64,000 nt of DNA from Glandiceps talaboti. Taxonomy: Eukaryota; Hemichordata; Enteropneusta; Spengelidae. Of this stretch, positions 41,816 through 55,965 are shown piece by piece (the stretch's first letter is position 1; each line of letters starts with the position of its first letter). A program made the position numbers and the translations under genes. The notes below the pieces were generated by a model. It had not been told where the DNA came from. It worked only from the letters and a program-made list of their open reading frames with translations, and did no database searches. The stretch is from assembly GCF_964340395.1 (NCBI RefSeq), contig NC_135563.1, positions 20,154,651 to 20,218,650 on the forward strand, written 5' to 3'.

Positions 41816-42380
41816 TCAGAAAGGCGTGTGACTACGTTCAACCAATCATTTTCTCGTTCAGCGTGAACATTTTACTGCGCTCGCACAAAGAGTTTCTCAA
41901 TCAATGAGTGATAGTTGACATCTCTACCCTTTCACCTTTCGTTGGTAACCCGCTACTATATTGCAAGCAATCAGAGAGCAGCGTTTTTGACGGAGTGCAA
42001 ATCACGTCTCAACTGGAACCACTTGTGAGGAACTGATTTCATTTACATTGCCAATGATGTGAGTACGAGAAGTTTTCCTCTAATGACTTACAGGAAAAGT
42101 TAACTTTTTACCTTCTTGAAACATAATGTCTTTCCTGTTATTACCTTCTTCGACACTCTAAACAACAACATTTTAACAAATGTATACACCTACATGCACA
42201 ACACTGTAGCTGTCTGACAAAATCATGTTGATTCTGATCAGATTCGGACCTCTTGTACGACAGCACCATGATAATTATTCTTTACTCATAGCGATATTCA
42301 CGTCTCTAGAGTTAATGATATCATCATCACTGACCCACAGTGCAAAGCAAAGATATTGCCATTCAAAGTTGGCCAAAACC
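41470..42380. other. Non-coding DNA with a (CTTT)n tract
   Basis: Unique sequence apart from 37 bp of CTTT at 41781-41817. No gene recognised. Confidence 0.5.
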
Positions 42381-42381
42381 A

Positions 42382-42395
42382 CTCACACACGCACG

Positions 42396-42453
<58 letters not shown>

Positions 42454-42515
42454 TACACACACATACACACACACACTGTCACACACACACACACATATAC
42501 ATACCCACACACAGA
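42382..42515. repeat. (CA)n tract
   Basis: CGCA then CA dinucleotides with ATAC interruptions. All frames here are Thr-His or Cys-Val artefacts. Confidence 0.95.
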
Positions 42516-42724
42516 CGAACAACAACAATACTGGTGGTGGTAGAATAATAATCCATGAACACACTAACAGTGTAAGTGATTGTCTTAGATATAAAAATTG
42601 TTGTTACATTAGATCGAGATTCACAATATTTTAAATTGGTAGTCGAAAGGCTTTGCGTTGTGCCTTACAGAGAGATGCTTCTTTCCCTTCAACACGCGTT
42701 TCCCATGTAATGACAATTTACGGC

Positions 42725-42992
<268 letters not shown>

Positions 42993-43198
42993 AGACCTTT
43001 TTCAGCATTAAAACCTCAAGATCATTCATTTGTCATGTACGTTTGCAATTGTCCACTTCATTTACGTTTAGCATTTAATTATGAGGCAAGCGAATGCGTG
43101 TGTCTGCCAAAATATCTCTGTTACGTATATAAGTTATAGTGTAGACAATGTATTGAGAGTAAAATTGGGATGTCTTTCGATAATGTGTTTGGTTTGAA

Positions 43199-43225
43199 AT
43201 GTTATGCCACTAAATGGCATAACAT
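43199..43225. repeat. Perfect 11-bp hairpin
   Basis: ATGTTATGCCA and TGGCATAACAT flank a 5-nt loop. There is no T run after it and no gene before it, so a role is not suggested. Confidence 0.7.
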
Positions 43226-43239
43226 GATTGTCCTTATTT

Positions 43240-43700
43240 TCAAAAAACGTGCTTACCGTGGGAGAGGGAAACCCCTCCCACACCCTCCCCATTAGCTATC
43301 ATGGGGGATGCTGTTTCTGGCCAAAATCAAATTGAAAGAGAAAAACCTGCTGGCTATTTCCAAGTACAGGTTACAGCCCAATGTGAGAACTTTTTTGCAA
43401 AGCCCACATATATTTGTAAAGAAATCTCTCATTGTTATGTATGGACGCTAAAGTTGATTTCCATTGTTAGTTTAATGTAGTGTACCATACTGTGCATCTC
43501 TGAAGCGGAGGGGGGGGGGTACTGTATAATTACACATATTAAAATATGTGGGGGGGGGGCTATGTAAATTCGCGGGTTCATTACGGGGTGGACATAATTT
43601 TTTGAGAGCGCGAGGGCTGCTAAAAAATATTTGGCCAAAATATCCCCCCCCCCCCGTAAATTCTGACTTCAGCCTTAGGACGTGTTCTACCCGATACTCA
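43240..43700. repeat. Repeat-like block with G and C homopolymers
   Basis: A stretch less AT-rich than its surroundings with CCCTCCCACACCCTCCCC near 43270, 10-base G runs at 43510-43519 and 43550-43559, and a 12-base C run at 43644-43655. Frames on both strands are open around the homopolymers, which act as joints. The style is like an old dispersed repeat, but only one copy is in this window. Confidence 0.3.
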
Positions 43701-45985
43701 GTAACAATTTTCACACTTGCTGTGGTATTCTTTTGTCAGGGATGGCGAACAACAAGTATTTGAAGGCCACTTATTGCCAATAGCTGCCCAATTACCTTTT
43801 GACATCCAATTTCCACTCGATTAAGTTGAACACGGCTTTTGCATTCTTCAAAATAGATGTAGGAGATGGGTGTAAACAAGATAAACATCGTCAATTCGTC
43901 TAATCTAATTTCAAACGATCAAATCAGAGATATTGACGTATATTTCTTAACTAGTCTGATTCGTGAATCTTGATGGACGATAATACAGCTGTCATGTTTC
44001 ATTTAAGTAGATTTTTCAAGTCTAAAGGCTAGTGGAAATGTGTACAAAATTCAGATTTGATGAATGGTTTACGTTAACGTAATATCAACGTATCTTATTT
44101 AATATAGTGCAATTGGTGTCGACCTACATATACTCCCAATCACAGTTCGACATATATGTGATTGCTAGTGGCACGGATTCCTTTTAGATGCTCTTTCATT
44201 TTTTGCCTAGAGAAAAACATGGTTTATGTGGGGCGATTGGGGTGGGGATGGGGTGAAGAGTTGACTGTAACAGATGTGAGCGTAGACTCACAATATATAA
44301 AGCAGTTCTGCATTCACGCTGACGACAGGAGAGCGTGGCAAAATGTTGACAACCCGATATGCAACTTACGAAATTCTTGTGTAATATTTTCTTTCAATCT
44401 CCTACTTATCGTTAAACCAAATCAAACAATGGACTCATTCCATATCTTGGAAGCTACATAGAGTCTGTATGATTAAAGAATCGGGAAGGCGAGACGAGCG
44501 GCTGAATAACGCCCCCGGAAGCACAGGAAAACATTAAGGTTGAACAGGAAGCAAGTTGATAGCCCAGACGTCTATTTCTGATTTCCATTTTATAACTTTC
44601 ACGTTTCATGACTGAAAAGGTTAATATAATCAAAGAATATGGGAACCTCTTTTGTGAAAAGCATTACCAGACACTAATTTTTCTCCAAATTATATCAAAG
44701 TCTCTTTTGAATACAGTAATTGTGACTTGAAGAGTAAGAGTTTCCCGCTATTAAAATCAAGAGTAAAGCAACATGCCCTCCATACACATTTGTTCAATGA
44801 CATTTACAGTAACCAAAATGAAATATCTGAAACTGCCAAATGGAAGTTCAGTCTGCTTTGATTAATAGAAAACACCATCAGTGAGAATTCTTACATTAAA
44901 TATTGCCATTCAGTAGACCTTTGCTAAATTAATGGCGATACTTGTTGAAAAACTACTTAGCGCAGTTTGGATAGTGTATTTCTATGTCTACTCGTATTTG
45001 TGAAGGTTTGTTGCCATGCAGTTTTAATTATGTTGTTCACTTAAACACGATACGAAAACCTATCAATCAAGGCCACTTATGTAATTGTACAAGAGAAGGA
45101 AGACATGCTCCAATATTCTTATTGACCGATAACGTTTTAGCGTTTTTCAACTTGTATTAACTTTTGATATGGGTGAGTGTGCCTATCAATATTTATTCAT
45201 TCAATAATAGTCCGATAGTTCCAGTACAGTAACTGTCGACAAACATTAAGTCCCATCTATACTATAACATGCAAACTTGCACTCAAGTTGATTGAGTTTA
45301 AAGCCAGGTGCACCATAGACTGCTATTGAGCTTAGTATAACATAATATTTCTAGCACAAGTGACATTCCCTACTGAGCTTCGACGCACCTAGTCCTGTCC
45401 CACCTTTGGCGACAATGACATGTGTCAGGGGAATTTAAGTTGGTAATTTATTAGTCTGTGTGTAGTTAATTCATTTTAGGCGCGAATGCCATGTATAGAG
45501 GCTTTTGGGCAACGTGTTTGGAAGGATTTGCACATATCCCATATGTGTCTCATTTGTAGATATGATAAGAATTGTAAGATAAATGTCAATGAAATAAAAG
45601 CTAGTCATCCATCTGAAAATCGAGATGGCTTTCCGAAATCGCTTTGCTACGGAAACCATTGCTTTAAACAGGTTCTGAAGCACGTTTGAGGTCGGCCAAT
45701 TAAAATATCACATTCCATGTTAATCGAAATTTATTGACATAGAAGAGATCAAAAGATGCAATGCAATAACATTTCCCTTTAAATAATTGGTTCATTTAAT
45801 GTAGGGTTTAATATTATCGATTCAACTATAGATGTCTTTACCGATGATATTAGGTTCAGATTGTGGATAAAATTGGATTAAGGGATTCATCATATATTTC
45901 TAATATGCAGACATCCGTTTATATAGAGATTTTAAAAATATTCATAGGCAGAGAAATATCACTCAAAAATATATTTTTTCAATTA
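43701..45985. other. Non-coding DNA
   Basis: Unique sequence. Frames at 44162-44461 and 45471-45689 (both strands) have no recognisable features. Confidence 0.45.
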
Positions 45986-45989
45986 TAGA

Positions 45990-46160
45990 GAGACAGACAG
46001 ACAGACAGACAGACAATTTCATGTAACCGACCTTCCCTTAGGTGATTGTACGCTTGCGCGCGTTTCTATGTGAATATGTGTACGTGCACACATACACACA
46101 CATACACAGGTCATACATATATACACACGTGCACGCGCGCATACACACATACACTCACAT
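45990..46160. repeat. (AGAC)n and CA/CG alternating tract
   Basis: 25 bp of AGAC, then from about 46050 an alternating purine-pyrimidine stretch (CACACATACACA, CGCGCGCATA) that could adopt left-handed DNA. Confidence 0.75.
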
Positions 46161-47450
46161 AAAACTATAAATCATCAACATATGTACTTCCAGTCTTAAT
46201 AATCAGCAAGAGTAGTAGAGGAAATGTTGTACAATTACTATTTACCTTGAAATATATTTGAAAACACGACTTTTCACTTCTACAATTGTATGCTTTATTC
46301 ATTAGACCTTCATCATAATGGAAACACATGGCTATTGCTATCAGGGACTCCAGCAATCAATTCTTAATATACTTTATTTTTTTAATCTCAAAACCCCGGG
46401 GAGGTAATTTTGTAATCAGATTTTGTTCAAATATACTTTGTATGCATCAGTTTGCATTTAAATTATTTCACAATGTAAAGTTAGACATAGACGGTACTCA
46501 TGTACAAGAATTCTTCTCGTGAAATGTAAAACTTGTTGTAGATATACTGTATAAAAAAGCTGCCATCATATACACTGACTATTGGACTATTGATAGTGTT
46601 TCATGAACTTTGTAACTATTCAAAGTATTGTGCATGGGCGTGAGTTAGGATATTAAGTTACTTATGACATATTGTTACTTTTGAGTAGTCAGAAAACACG
46701 AATCTAAAGTGATACAATTCTGACAAATGTGAAAATGGCTGTGGTATATTCCATCTCTTCTCAGTGTCAAAAATACAAGTTAATGTTAGAAGTGTTATTA
46801 AAATAATACAACGATTGCTTTACAGCCCGTTTCAAGTTACCATTCACCGACTCTGTTTGATACAAGAAACTGCACATTCTACATAAAGATAGCACAATCG
46901 CAATTTAAACGTACTGCAATTAGATGCAGACACGTGAGTGTTAATATGTTTATGTTAATATGTCTGCAGTTGATATCTGTATGGTGGTACTTTACTTTAG
47001 ACACAACGTCGCAAGAAACTATAGTCATTCAATCTTGCTATCTTAGGGTGTAGCAAGTGTAGTTTCTTATTATGTTCTGCCTTGTTGTTTTAAACAGAGC
47101 CAAAGAACAATAACATGGAAAGGGCTGTAATAACTTTATAATCTATTCCACAGTTGACTGAGTGGAAGTCAGAACGCAAAACAGTCTTCACATTAAGCAA
47201 AATTTTGACGTCAGAGTATGCGCGATATATATTAAGATGTTGGCAAAGTTTAGTAAATGTTTGACACACGTACAGTGGGATTGGAATTAAAACAATATGT
47301 GCAATGCCACGTAGAATTAATAATCTTACATTGTTACTCGGACTTATTATACACGTACGGGGAACCAACTTAACCACATGTGTAATCAATTTCACTTTGA
47401 TGAGAAATGAAATGAATGAATGGACGAACTAAATGAAGGTGTGACTGGAT
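46161..47450. other. Non-coding DNA
   Basis: Unique sequence. A 101-codon minus frame at 47090-47395 lacks motifs or splice support. A CGGGGAGGTAATT word is at about 46390. Confidence 0.45.
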
Positions 47451-47585
47451 GAGAATGAATGAATGAGTTGGTGGGTGGGTGGGTGAGTGGGTGAGTGAGT
47501 GAGTGAGTGAGTGAGTGAGTGAGTGGGTGAGTGAGTGAGTGAGTGAGTGAGCGAGCGAACGGACGAATGAAAGAATGAGTGAATG
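47451..47585. repeat. (GAGT)n microsatellite
   Basis: GAAT, GGGT, GAGT, GAGC and GAAC units in series, a tetranucleotide tract that decays at both ends. Confidence 0.9.
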
Positions 47586-48890
47586 GATTAGTTAATCCAA
47601 TAATTCATTAATAGATTACGACAACTTATTCTTTCAGAAATTACTTGTATGTGATACAAATAAAGTCATCAGATTGAAATCTCATGTGTCACTTTCAGAA
47701 CAAATGAGTAACTTCTACAAGTTTAAAATCATTGGAATGGTCTATGAAATACATGTACCGAAATAATCATAAATTCGATCTGAAAACATTATGTGAAAAT
47801 GTCGAATGATATTGTCGAAGGACATTGACTTTTGTTGGGTCGACTCTGTCGTCAAGAACACTTCGTTATTTACAGTCAACCTTTGGTGACTTTAATCCTT
47901 GATGATTACACTTGTCACCTACGCCCGAATGCATCCGACCTATGTCAGAGTGCGTCCGATTGATTTACAAGATTACTTGCTCCGTTACCCTTCTGTTGGA
48001 TAATCGCACAATGAGAACGTTATCTTTGATCACTCAAACAGAACAGTGCTGATACCTTGTTGAATCCATACAACAGTGAGATAATTGACATATGCTCTTA
48101 GCACAAAGTTGTTGTTCTGCTGAAATTCAAAGTTATCTTCATGTCAGGTATGTGATTAGACTTTTTTCCCCAAAACGTAATGAATCGTGTATTTTTCACT
48201 AGAATTGCTACAACAGACAAGTTACAATTTTACAGCAGTAGTTTGGTCATAAGTAAGTATAGCGAGAACGATCTCAGAAGACAAGCGAAGTCTTGTATGT
48301 GCCTACAATGTTATATTTCGAATCATGTACAAGGCATTGGTATAATGAGCTAGAAAGCAGTGGGAGTAAATGGACGAATTTGACAATGGCTGCGCGTAAT
48401 TTCAGTCTCAAGGGAATTGAAATTAGTATGTTACTGACTAACTGTACATATTAGTTACATGTCGATGTATCATCACATTTAGTATTTGAAGTATGAGTTA
48501 AAGCATGAACACAATGGTACTATATACACAGACAACCAAACTATTATATAACTGCAAAATCAAATCATTTTAAATAAAATCTCAGACGTTTTGACTGCCA
48601 TGTCAGTAGTTACAATTGGTAAACTTACGTAGGAATCACTGTATATTGTTCATATGGTTCATTGGACATTGAGTCAAAAGCTTGCCCAGCATGTGACAAA
48701 GCAAGTGTATCATTTTGACCATTTCTTGTCTAAACAATTATTTAGGTTTTCTTTGAGACAAAGTACAGGTATATATTGCAGTTAAAGATTGGTAGATCAT
48801 TTGAGTTGGGTTATAGTCATAAGCCATATTCTAGGTGTTACTACTGAATACTTTAAAGTCGAATCGTACACTAGTAATGTCATCTAACTA
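47586..48890. other. Non-coding DNA
   Basis: Unique sequence, nothing recognised. Confidence 0.5.
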
Positions 48891-48892
48891 CA

Positions 48893-48893
48893 T

Positions 48894-48944
<51 letters not shown>

Positions 48945-48946
48945 GG
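48893..48946. repeat. (CAGA)n microsatellite
   Basis: About 54 bp of CAGA units. Confidence 0.95.
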
Positions 48947-49176
48947 CAGAATAAGACAAATGTCAGCAGCATGTATGTTAGACTATAAATTCAACGTCTC
49001 TTAAGTTTACATAATAACGGATACCAATCACTAACAGTAAAACCATCCCTGTTAGTAATTCTAAAATCTAAGGCATGTCACAACCGCTCGTAAAGAGTTT
49101 TTAGTATAACATAACCCGATTCTCATTGAGTCTCATTTATATGGCATTAATCCAAGTCTTTATTGCCTCTGCACTA

Positions 49177-49360
49177 GATAGATGGGTGGGTGGGTGGGTG
49201 GATGGATGGATGGATGGATGGATGGATACAAACATATATGCAGGCAAGTAGACATGCGGTGGCAGGTAGGTAGGGTTAGCTAACTAGCTAGGTAGGTTAG
49301 TAGGTAGGTAGGGTTAACTAGGTAGGGAGGTAGGTAGGGTTAGCTTGGTAGATAGGTACT
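49177..49360. repeat. (GGGT)/(GGAT) tract and GTAG-rich repeat
   Basis: GGGT and GGAT units to 49226, then from about 49255 an irregular series of GTAG units with GGTTAGCT inserts. G-rich enough for four-stranded folding. Confidence 0.8.
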
Positions 49361-52300
49361 AATGATTCGATGAATGAATTGAAAACTTTCAAATCTTTAT
49401 TTGCAATCCCAAGAGACGTGTTTGTCAGCAACGTTTCGACATGACTTGCATTTCAGGCTGTTAATGAACACAGGCACAGACACGGACATAGACACACGGA
49501 TAGACACAGACACACACATATATTAGACCACATTGATGATATTTCAAACTGATAGTTCTCGCAATGGTTGGCACCACTACTGCTAAACTAAACTGTAACA
49601 GTACAATTTAATCCGTCGAGTGAATGTTAGCAGACTTTACGAACACGTGATAAAGAGAAAGAACTGTCGAGTTACATTTCGATAAATGTTTCCTTATGTT
49701 TTTTTTTAATCGAACGAACATTTAACCCGATTTACTTTGGCGTCTAAGAAGGTTATAGCGATGTTACGTACATCATGACCCCTGGAATAAATAAAGTGAT
49801 GCTTACCAGTCTTAATTTAATTGTCGTCATGTGATTCAGGGCAGAGACCAATATATCAAACCCAGGACGTCTGCACTGAATACAAATCAACGTAATTGCA
49901 TTATTGTTAATGTGTTTTTGAGGAGTTGATTTATCAAAGTGTAATGGTAGGTTCACATCATCCGTTATTCAATATCTCTAGCTAACAGCCCTTTTATGAT
50001 ATATATGGTGAGAAAATACTTGCTTTATTACTTTAATATGCCTGGAATCTAAATTTACTTTCAAGTGTGTGCTTTTATCTCAAGTCAAATTGTTCTCGCC
50101 TTCAAGGTTTTGCTCAGTGTTATCCAGGTGCTCCTGAGAGCCTTGCACATACATCTATGATCTCTATGACGATATCGAGTTATCTGTAAGTATGACATTT
50201 CGTAGTATAGCAATATGGAACTTAATCCTTGGTCAGTCAACCTTTTACCAAAGTTAAAATTTAATCATTATCAGAGAGTTCTGCATTTTACATAAATGTG
50301 TAAATGAATGGTTATCTTATCTTTAACAACACAGCAATATACAAACGTTGATAGCCAGTAATTTGTTTGAGTGTCGCGTAAATTTGCCCGAAGGCAGAAT
50401 GTGCCTAGGAAACCAATTTCCCTTCTTAAAAAAGATTCTCCAAAGTTTGCTATGTGAAAGCTTGTTTCTGGGCCTTTTAAAATTGCAAAAGAAATGTGGG
50501 GTTTCATATTTCTAGATAGTCTTTTATATTCCGGTAGGGTTACCACAGTTACTATATTCGGCGGCCATTTTTAGATTCTGAAATGGGCGTAACCTTAATT
50601 GTCATATCAGTATTGAACACAAATGGTACGTGACTATTATCTTTTGATGTTAACTGAGAGTGGGTTTGAGGGTTTTGTGAACAAAGTAAAAAGTAGAGTT
50701 TTATTACCGACGCGCATACTATATTAGAAATAAAAAGTGATTAAAAGAGATCGTATTCCACTGCACTGGCAACCACGGTTACATTTGCATTATATATAAA
50801 TTAAATGAAATAAAACATCTTAACAATGTATATTTAATACAACAAAGGATTCCCGCAACTCGGATAAATGTCAGAAATAGTTTCTCTCTAACTTAACCAC
50901 TGAAAGTATATAAAAAAACTAACGTTTTCATTTAGTATGACTAAATGACTCGAAAACGTTCTCCGCCTCGTTTCAACGGCGGGTGTAGATTATATTAGTT
51001 TTATCGTGTTCAATTCCTAATTGAAAAGAAAATATCGCAACGATATAAATATTTTGCCTTGTTTCAGATGAAGGCTGGTTAATGACAATAAAAGGATCCA
51101 ATTTGTTTTTTCTTCGGATAATCTTCTAAACGTCTTTTTATTAGCCTTTGTCGGCGTTTGATTATTCCATCATAAATGGTCAAATAGTTTTCCACCAAAG
51201 AATAACACACAGTATGTTAATTGAACCTGATTATCAAATCTATACTGATTTTGCCACAAATTGTTATTTATCGGCGTAATTTGACAGATCAAAGAATTCA
51301 GAAACTCGGGTGAAATTAATTTCAAAATGAACATAGCAGCAGTAGTAGAGAATTAAAACGAAGGATTGTTTGAGAGAGGGTTATTTGTCAAACCTATAAA
51401 ATATTGTAATGAATCCAACATTAAAACAGCAATATCACAGTGTCGTTTCATATTTTTCATTTTTTCTCAATGACATAAAATATGAATGACAGGATGTTGC
51501 CAAGGTTAAATCGTTTAAGGGCAGTTATAAGTAAACATACAAATGTACCACGCAACTACTTTACTGTAAATTAAATGATTTGAATCACTACAATTTCATC
51601 ACGTATTTTTTTTTACCTTTTCAAGGAAGTCTCAAACCACTTGACAGGTTCGAACAAATTGTCACTTCAAGCAATTGTATTTATAACAGTTATTTGTATA
51701 ATTGTCATAACCTGTTTTTAAGGCTTAATTCATTAAAGACACAAACTGAATATTGTTGACATCTTCCATCTTACGAAAATCGATTTCAGTAACAAAGTCA
51801 TGTCGTGTACAATGTGATATTGAGTCAGACATGTACAACGTAGCATTCAAACATTTTTTATATCAGGACCATGCAGCTTTCAAAACATGTGTGAAAATAG
51901 CAGGAGATTTGCTTTGATTGCGAACTGCTTTGAACAGGCAAATAAAAACTTGCGAGGCTGATAATCAAATAAAATGTGCAAATGATAAATCTTTTATGAT
52001 ACTACGATCAACAAAAGTCTGTACATATGTATAGCTATTCCTTACACAGCGTGAGTGTTACAAGTCATACAACACATCAGAATGTCTCTGGTACATTTAT
52101 ACACTAAAGAGATAGATTACCAAACTGCAACGGCCGCTAAAGGAATTTAGCCCTCCAGATATGACAATCATAACATTTCCGAAGTAAGATTGGTGTTATC
52201 ATGTCACATTGTCACTTGGATTGTAACATTGGACCTTTTTTAATTTAAACTTTTTTTCAGTGCTGTCACGTGACCAGCTAATATTTCGATTTTTTTTCGA

Positions 52301-53700
52301 CATTGTGATTCGTTGATATCACGTAATAACTACCATCAAACAACGACAATTTTTCACATCTTGCTCAAACAAATGGAATAGAATTGTAAATAAGATATTC
52401 GGATATTCGAACAGGATAAAGTTTGTTATTATCAATCTCATTTACCAAGGGGAGACAACATTCGATTAATGTACCACAAGCTGAGATTGTAAGCATATTA
52501 CTCAAGTGAAAACAGTCTTCTATAACAGTACTTACGATTGTCTTCTGGCATGGTTAGGGCAGCTGGTTGCATAGTACGGATTTCCTTAACATTTCCTTAT
52601 ACATAGGATAAATAACGTCATTGGATTGTTTATGGGTTATATCATAAAACCAGGTTTGAGTTCAGTCAAATGCGAGTGGTGGTTATGTTTTGTTATATAC
52701 ATATATCTTGGAAACAACATTCACTCGATATAATGTTAAAATATTGAAACAACTTTGTGTTTTGCACAGGCTAAGTAGCATTTTTTATTTTCACACAAAT
52801 ACATGTGATAAATGGTAAATCTGCAGTATAACTAAGAACTTCTAAACCAGATCAGTTTTACCTGAGTCGATTCTTGTATAGTGTTCTATTCTCGGAAGAC
52901 TTGACGTGTAGACGCCTGCGGGTATATATATTGGTTTCCTGTCTTTTTCTTTGACTATCTCCGCCCAATTTCACTTTATTTTCTGTTGTTTCTTTTCGTA
53001 AAGAAGTTAGATTATCTTGCACAATTTAGCTTCTCATTAGTGTTAATCCGGTAGGCGGGTCAACATAAAGATCACCGATACTTGCAAGGAGCATGCGCAT
53101 GGAATGTTCTGAGTGTACTGTTTTTCTCTGTCAGTACTAGTTGTACGCAAATATTGCCAAGGTTGAAGTTATGTAGAAGTAAGAGTTAAGTTATCTTGGT
53201 TTGAGTTTACCTTTAATTGTATATTAAGGAGGACTTTATACCAATAAACATCCTTAATTGGACATAATATGATACACGTATAAGAAGATTCAGCGTTTGA
53301 AAGTACACCTACATGTAAAACGTCCCAGAACATTTGGACTAGAAGTTTGTAAACTAAGGCCAAAAAAAAAATCTCTGGTTCTGGTCAGGGCAAACTTTCT
53401 AAAGTGGTACGACGACGCGAATTTTTTTTTTCCTTTTTTTTTTGGCAAATTAGTAAATACACATTTTTTTGACACTTTACATACTCTGTTCTATCATATT
53501 TATCTCTTGAAAAACTTCCTTTTTCTTCGAAGCAGTTTAGGCTTTGTATTTAAGCAGTCTTGGCATGTAGGGTCGATTTCCGCTGCTTGTTCTCCTGATA
53601 TCAGGAATAAATAAGGAACGGGAAAGCAAAATTATCGGAAAAAAAAGGATCGACGCGAGGGTATTCAGGACACGCGCGCGCTGACCAGAACCAGATATAT
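49361..53700. other. Non-coding DNA
   Basis: Over 4 kb of unique AT-rich sequence. Minus frames at 49753-49956 and 50271-50546 (91 codons, contains GPETSFHIANFGESFLRRE) look slightly protein-like but have no identifiable family. GCGGCCATTTTT near 50551 resembles a YY1 site. Overlapping frames at 53169-53614 are broken by long A and T runs. Confidence 0.4.
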
Positions 53701-53768
53701 ATATATTTGGTCTAATCGAGAAAATACAATTTCATTTATTTGAAAAGTAATCTCAAAAACTCAAACTT

Positions 53769-53790
53769 ACGTATACGTACGCACGTATAT

Positions 53791-53821
<31 letters not shown>

Positions 53822-54109
53822 TACATACATACATACATACATATATACATACATACATACATACATACATACATACATACATACATACATACATACATAC
53901 ATACATACACACATACACACACATACACACACACATACATACATACATACATACATACATACATACATACATACATACATACATACATACATACATACAT
54001 ACATACATACATACATACAAACATACATACATACATACATACATACACACACATACATACGTACGTACGTACATACATACATATATATATACATACACAC
54101 ATACATACA

Positions 54110-54145
<36 letters not shown>

Positions 54146-54183
54146 CATACATACATTCATACATACATACATACATACATACA

Positions 54184-54215
<32 letters not shown>

Positions 54216-54253
54216 CATACATACATGACAGACAGACAGACAGACAGACATAC
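53769..54253. repeat. (ATAC)n array with GTAC and CAGA edges
   Basis: Nearly 480 bp of ATAC with CACA, ATAT and GTAC (54059-54071) interruptions, flanked by CGCA on the left and CAGA on the right. Open frames up to 202 residues are artefacts. Confidence 0.95.
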
Positions 54254-55639
54254 GCACACGTACGTACGATTGTAATAAACCTATGTACACGCACCCGGAC
54301 GAACAGACACATGTATGTGTGGGCGTGCATCATGACGATTGGTTTCAATACGCCCTGTATAGAGTGCAGATTCTCTTCTACAATTACTGCAAACTAACGT
54401 ATATATATAATGATTTGAATGGAATACATTTACCTCTCGAATGTCTTATGAACAGTGACATTTGTGAGAACATTACTTTTTAACCTCTGAGCCAAGTATG
54501 CGTGGTTTTAGAAAATCCCAACATATCGTGTGTCCCGTACGAAATATTTGTTATCGAGCGATTTATGTTTTATTACAATGTTAATTCTGTAAGACAATTC
54601 ATACTATAGTACGTCTCGGTAGTTAGCATGTCATACCAGGATGTGATTTAAGGATGTCCGGAAGAAGTTAAACATAGCTCATAGGATCTAGTACAGTACG
54701 TAATGTCATCTACAATAAGTACGATGACACGATTATATTCTCGGATAGACATGTTCTAGTCTTGTAACTAGCCACTAGCAATGAGACTGTACAGTGTAAT
54801 TGGACAATTTTAAGTTAGCAGTTACGTTTTTCTACAAGTGACAGTTTCGTTATATCATCCCCGTCATTTAAGCAATAGTTTCAATACATTGTACTCGAAA
54901 TGTAATACATTTTTGTTACAAAAGATTCTTGAAATACAAGTGAAATTTTCGTTACACTTTCGTTATTATATTCCTCGTAACATAATGTAACGAATAGCTT
55001 CGTTATTCCTCTTCTTATTTGGCTTTTTTTTAAAAATATTATTCCTCTTAGCAGCGTTGAATATAAATCCCGTGAAGGGAAGCATGTTAACTTTCAATAT
55101 AAATAGGAGACAGACGAGGAACATTTTCACTTTACTATTACTTGCTAGTTTACACTTGTTAGAGTATAGTGTGCCTCGAGATAATAAGAACGAAAACACA
55201 TAGTATCCGTACATTGTAGTCATAAGACTTCTTGTAAACTAATTGGAAGTGGGTATCGTCACGTACAGTAATTATAACGTCACCTTGTTGCCTTTGTTCA
55301 GTGCACCTTCACTGGCAGACGTGCCACGGTGCCGTTACGTTATGGCAGACAGAATAAAGAAGACATACCAACTTGTCTTATCAAAATTCAATATTTGTAA
55401 GTACAACAACAACGTTTACACGATCGTATAGTGAACTTAGAAGAGAATGCAAGAGAATCTGAAGTAAGTTCTTAACGTAATAAAACTGAGTTGAATTAGA
55501 ATATGTAATGTAATGACGTAAGTTTATTTCATGACACTGAATCTTGGCTAGTAGTTTTTGGAATATTTGATACTTTTTACAATAATCCTCGGTTGTAGGA
55601 GTTAAATTTAGGTGTTGGAAGGATATCTAGACATGTTTA
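54254..55639. other. Non-coding DNA
   Basis: Unique sequence; frames at 54966-55223 (minus) and 55243-55431 (plus) lack features. Confidence 0.45.
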
Positions 55640-55965
55640 GTCTCCTGGGGCAGGACTATTCCGTCCGTCCGTAATACGCCATTTTTCAGACATGCAACAT
55701 CCGATTTCATTCAAACCTGGGATAAAGGTGACATATTATATGGGATGTATGCATCCCACATTTTTTGCGACATAGGCAAATATGACCAAATGGTGGCCAT
55801 GTTTGTAGTTAAAGATCAATATTCACTACATAACCCAAAAATGGTTATATACATTGTTCTATACAATTGTCTATCCCATATTACCAGGTACATGCTTTCA
55901 TTTAAGACCTTAATTAAGCTTGCCCATGACCTGTGACCTTCAGGGTCTATTGTCAAAATAAATCC
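55640..55965. repeat. Candidate dispersed repeat with CCGTCCGT and CATGACCTGTGACCT
   Basis: The block contains GGGGCAGGACTA, CCGTCCGTCCGTAATACGCC, TTCATTCAAACCTGGG, a GACATA region and a final CATGACCTGTGACCTTCAGG. This order (a CGTCCGTC word, then TTTCATTCAAACTTGG, then GACCT repeats) recalls an abundant repeat of several invertebrate genomes. That is recollection only, and just one copy lies here. Confidence 0.3.
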
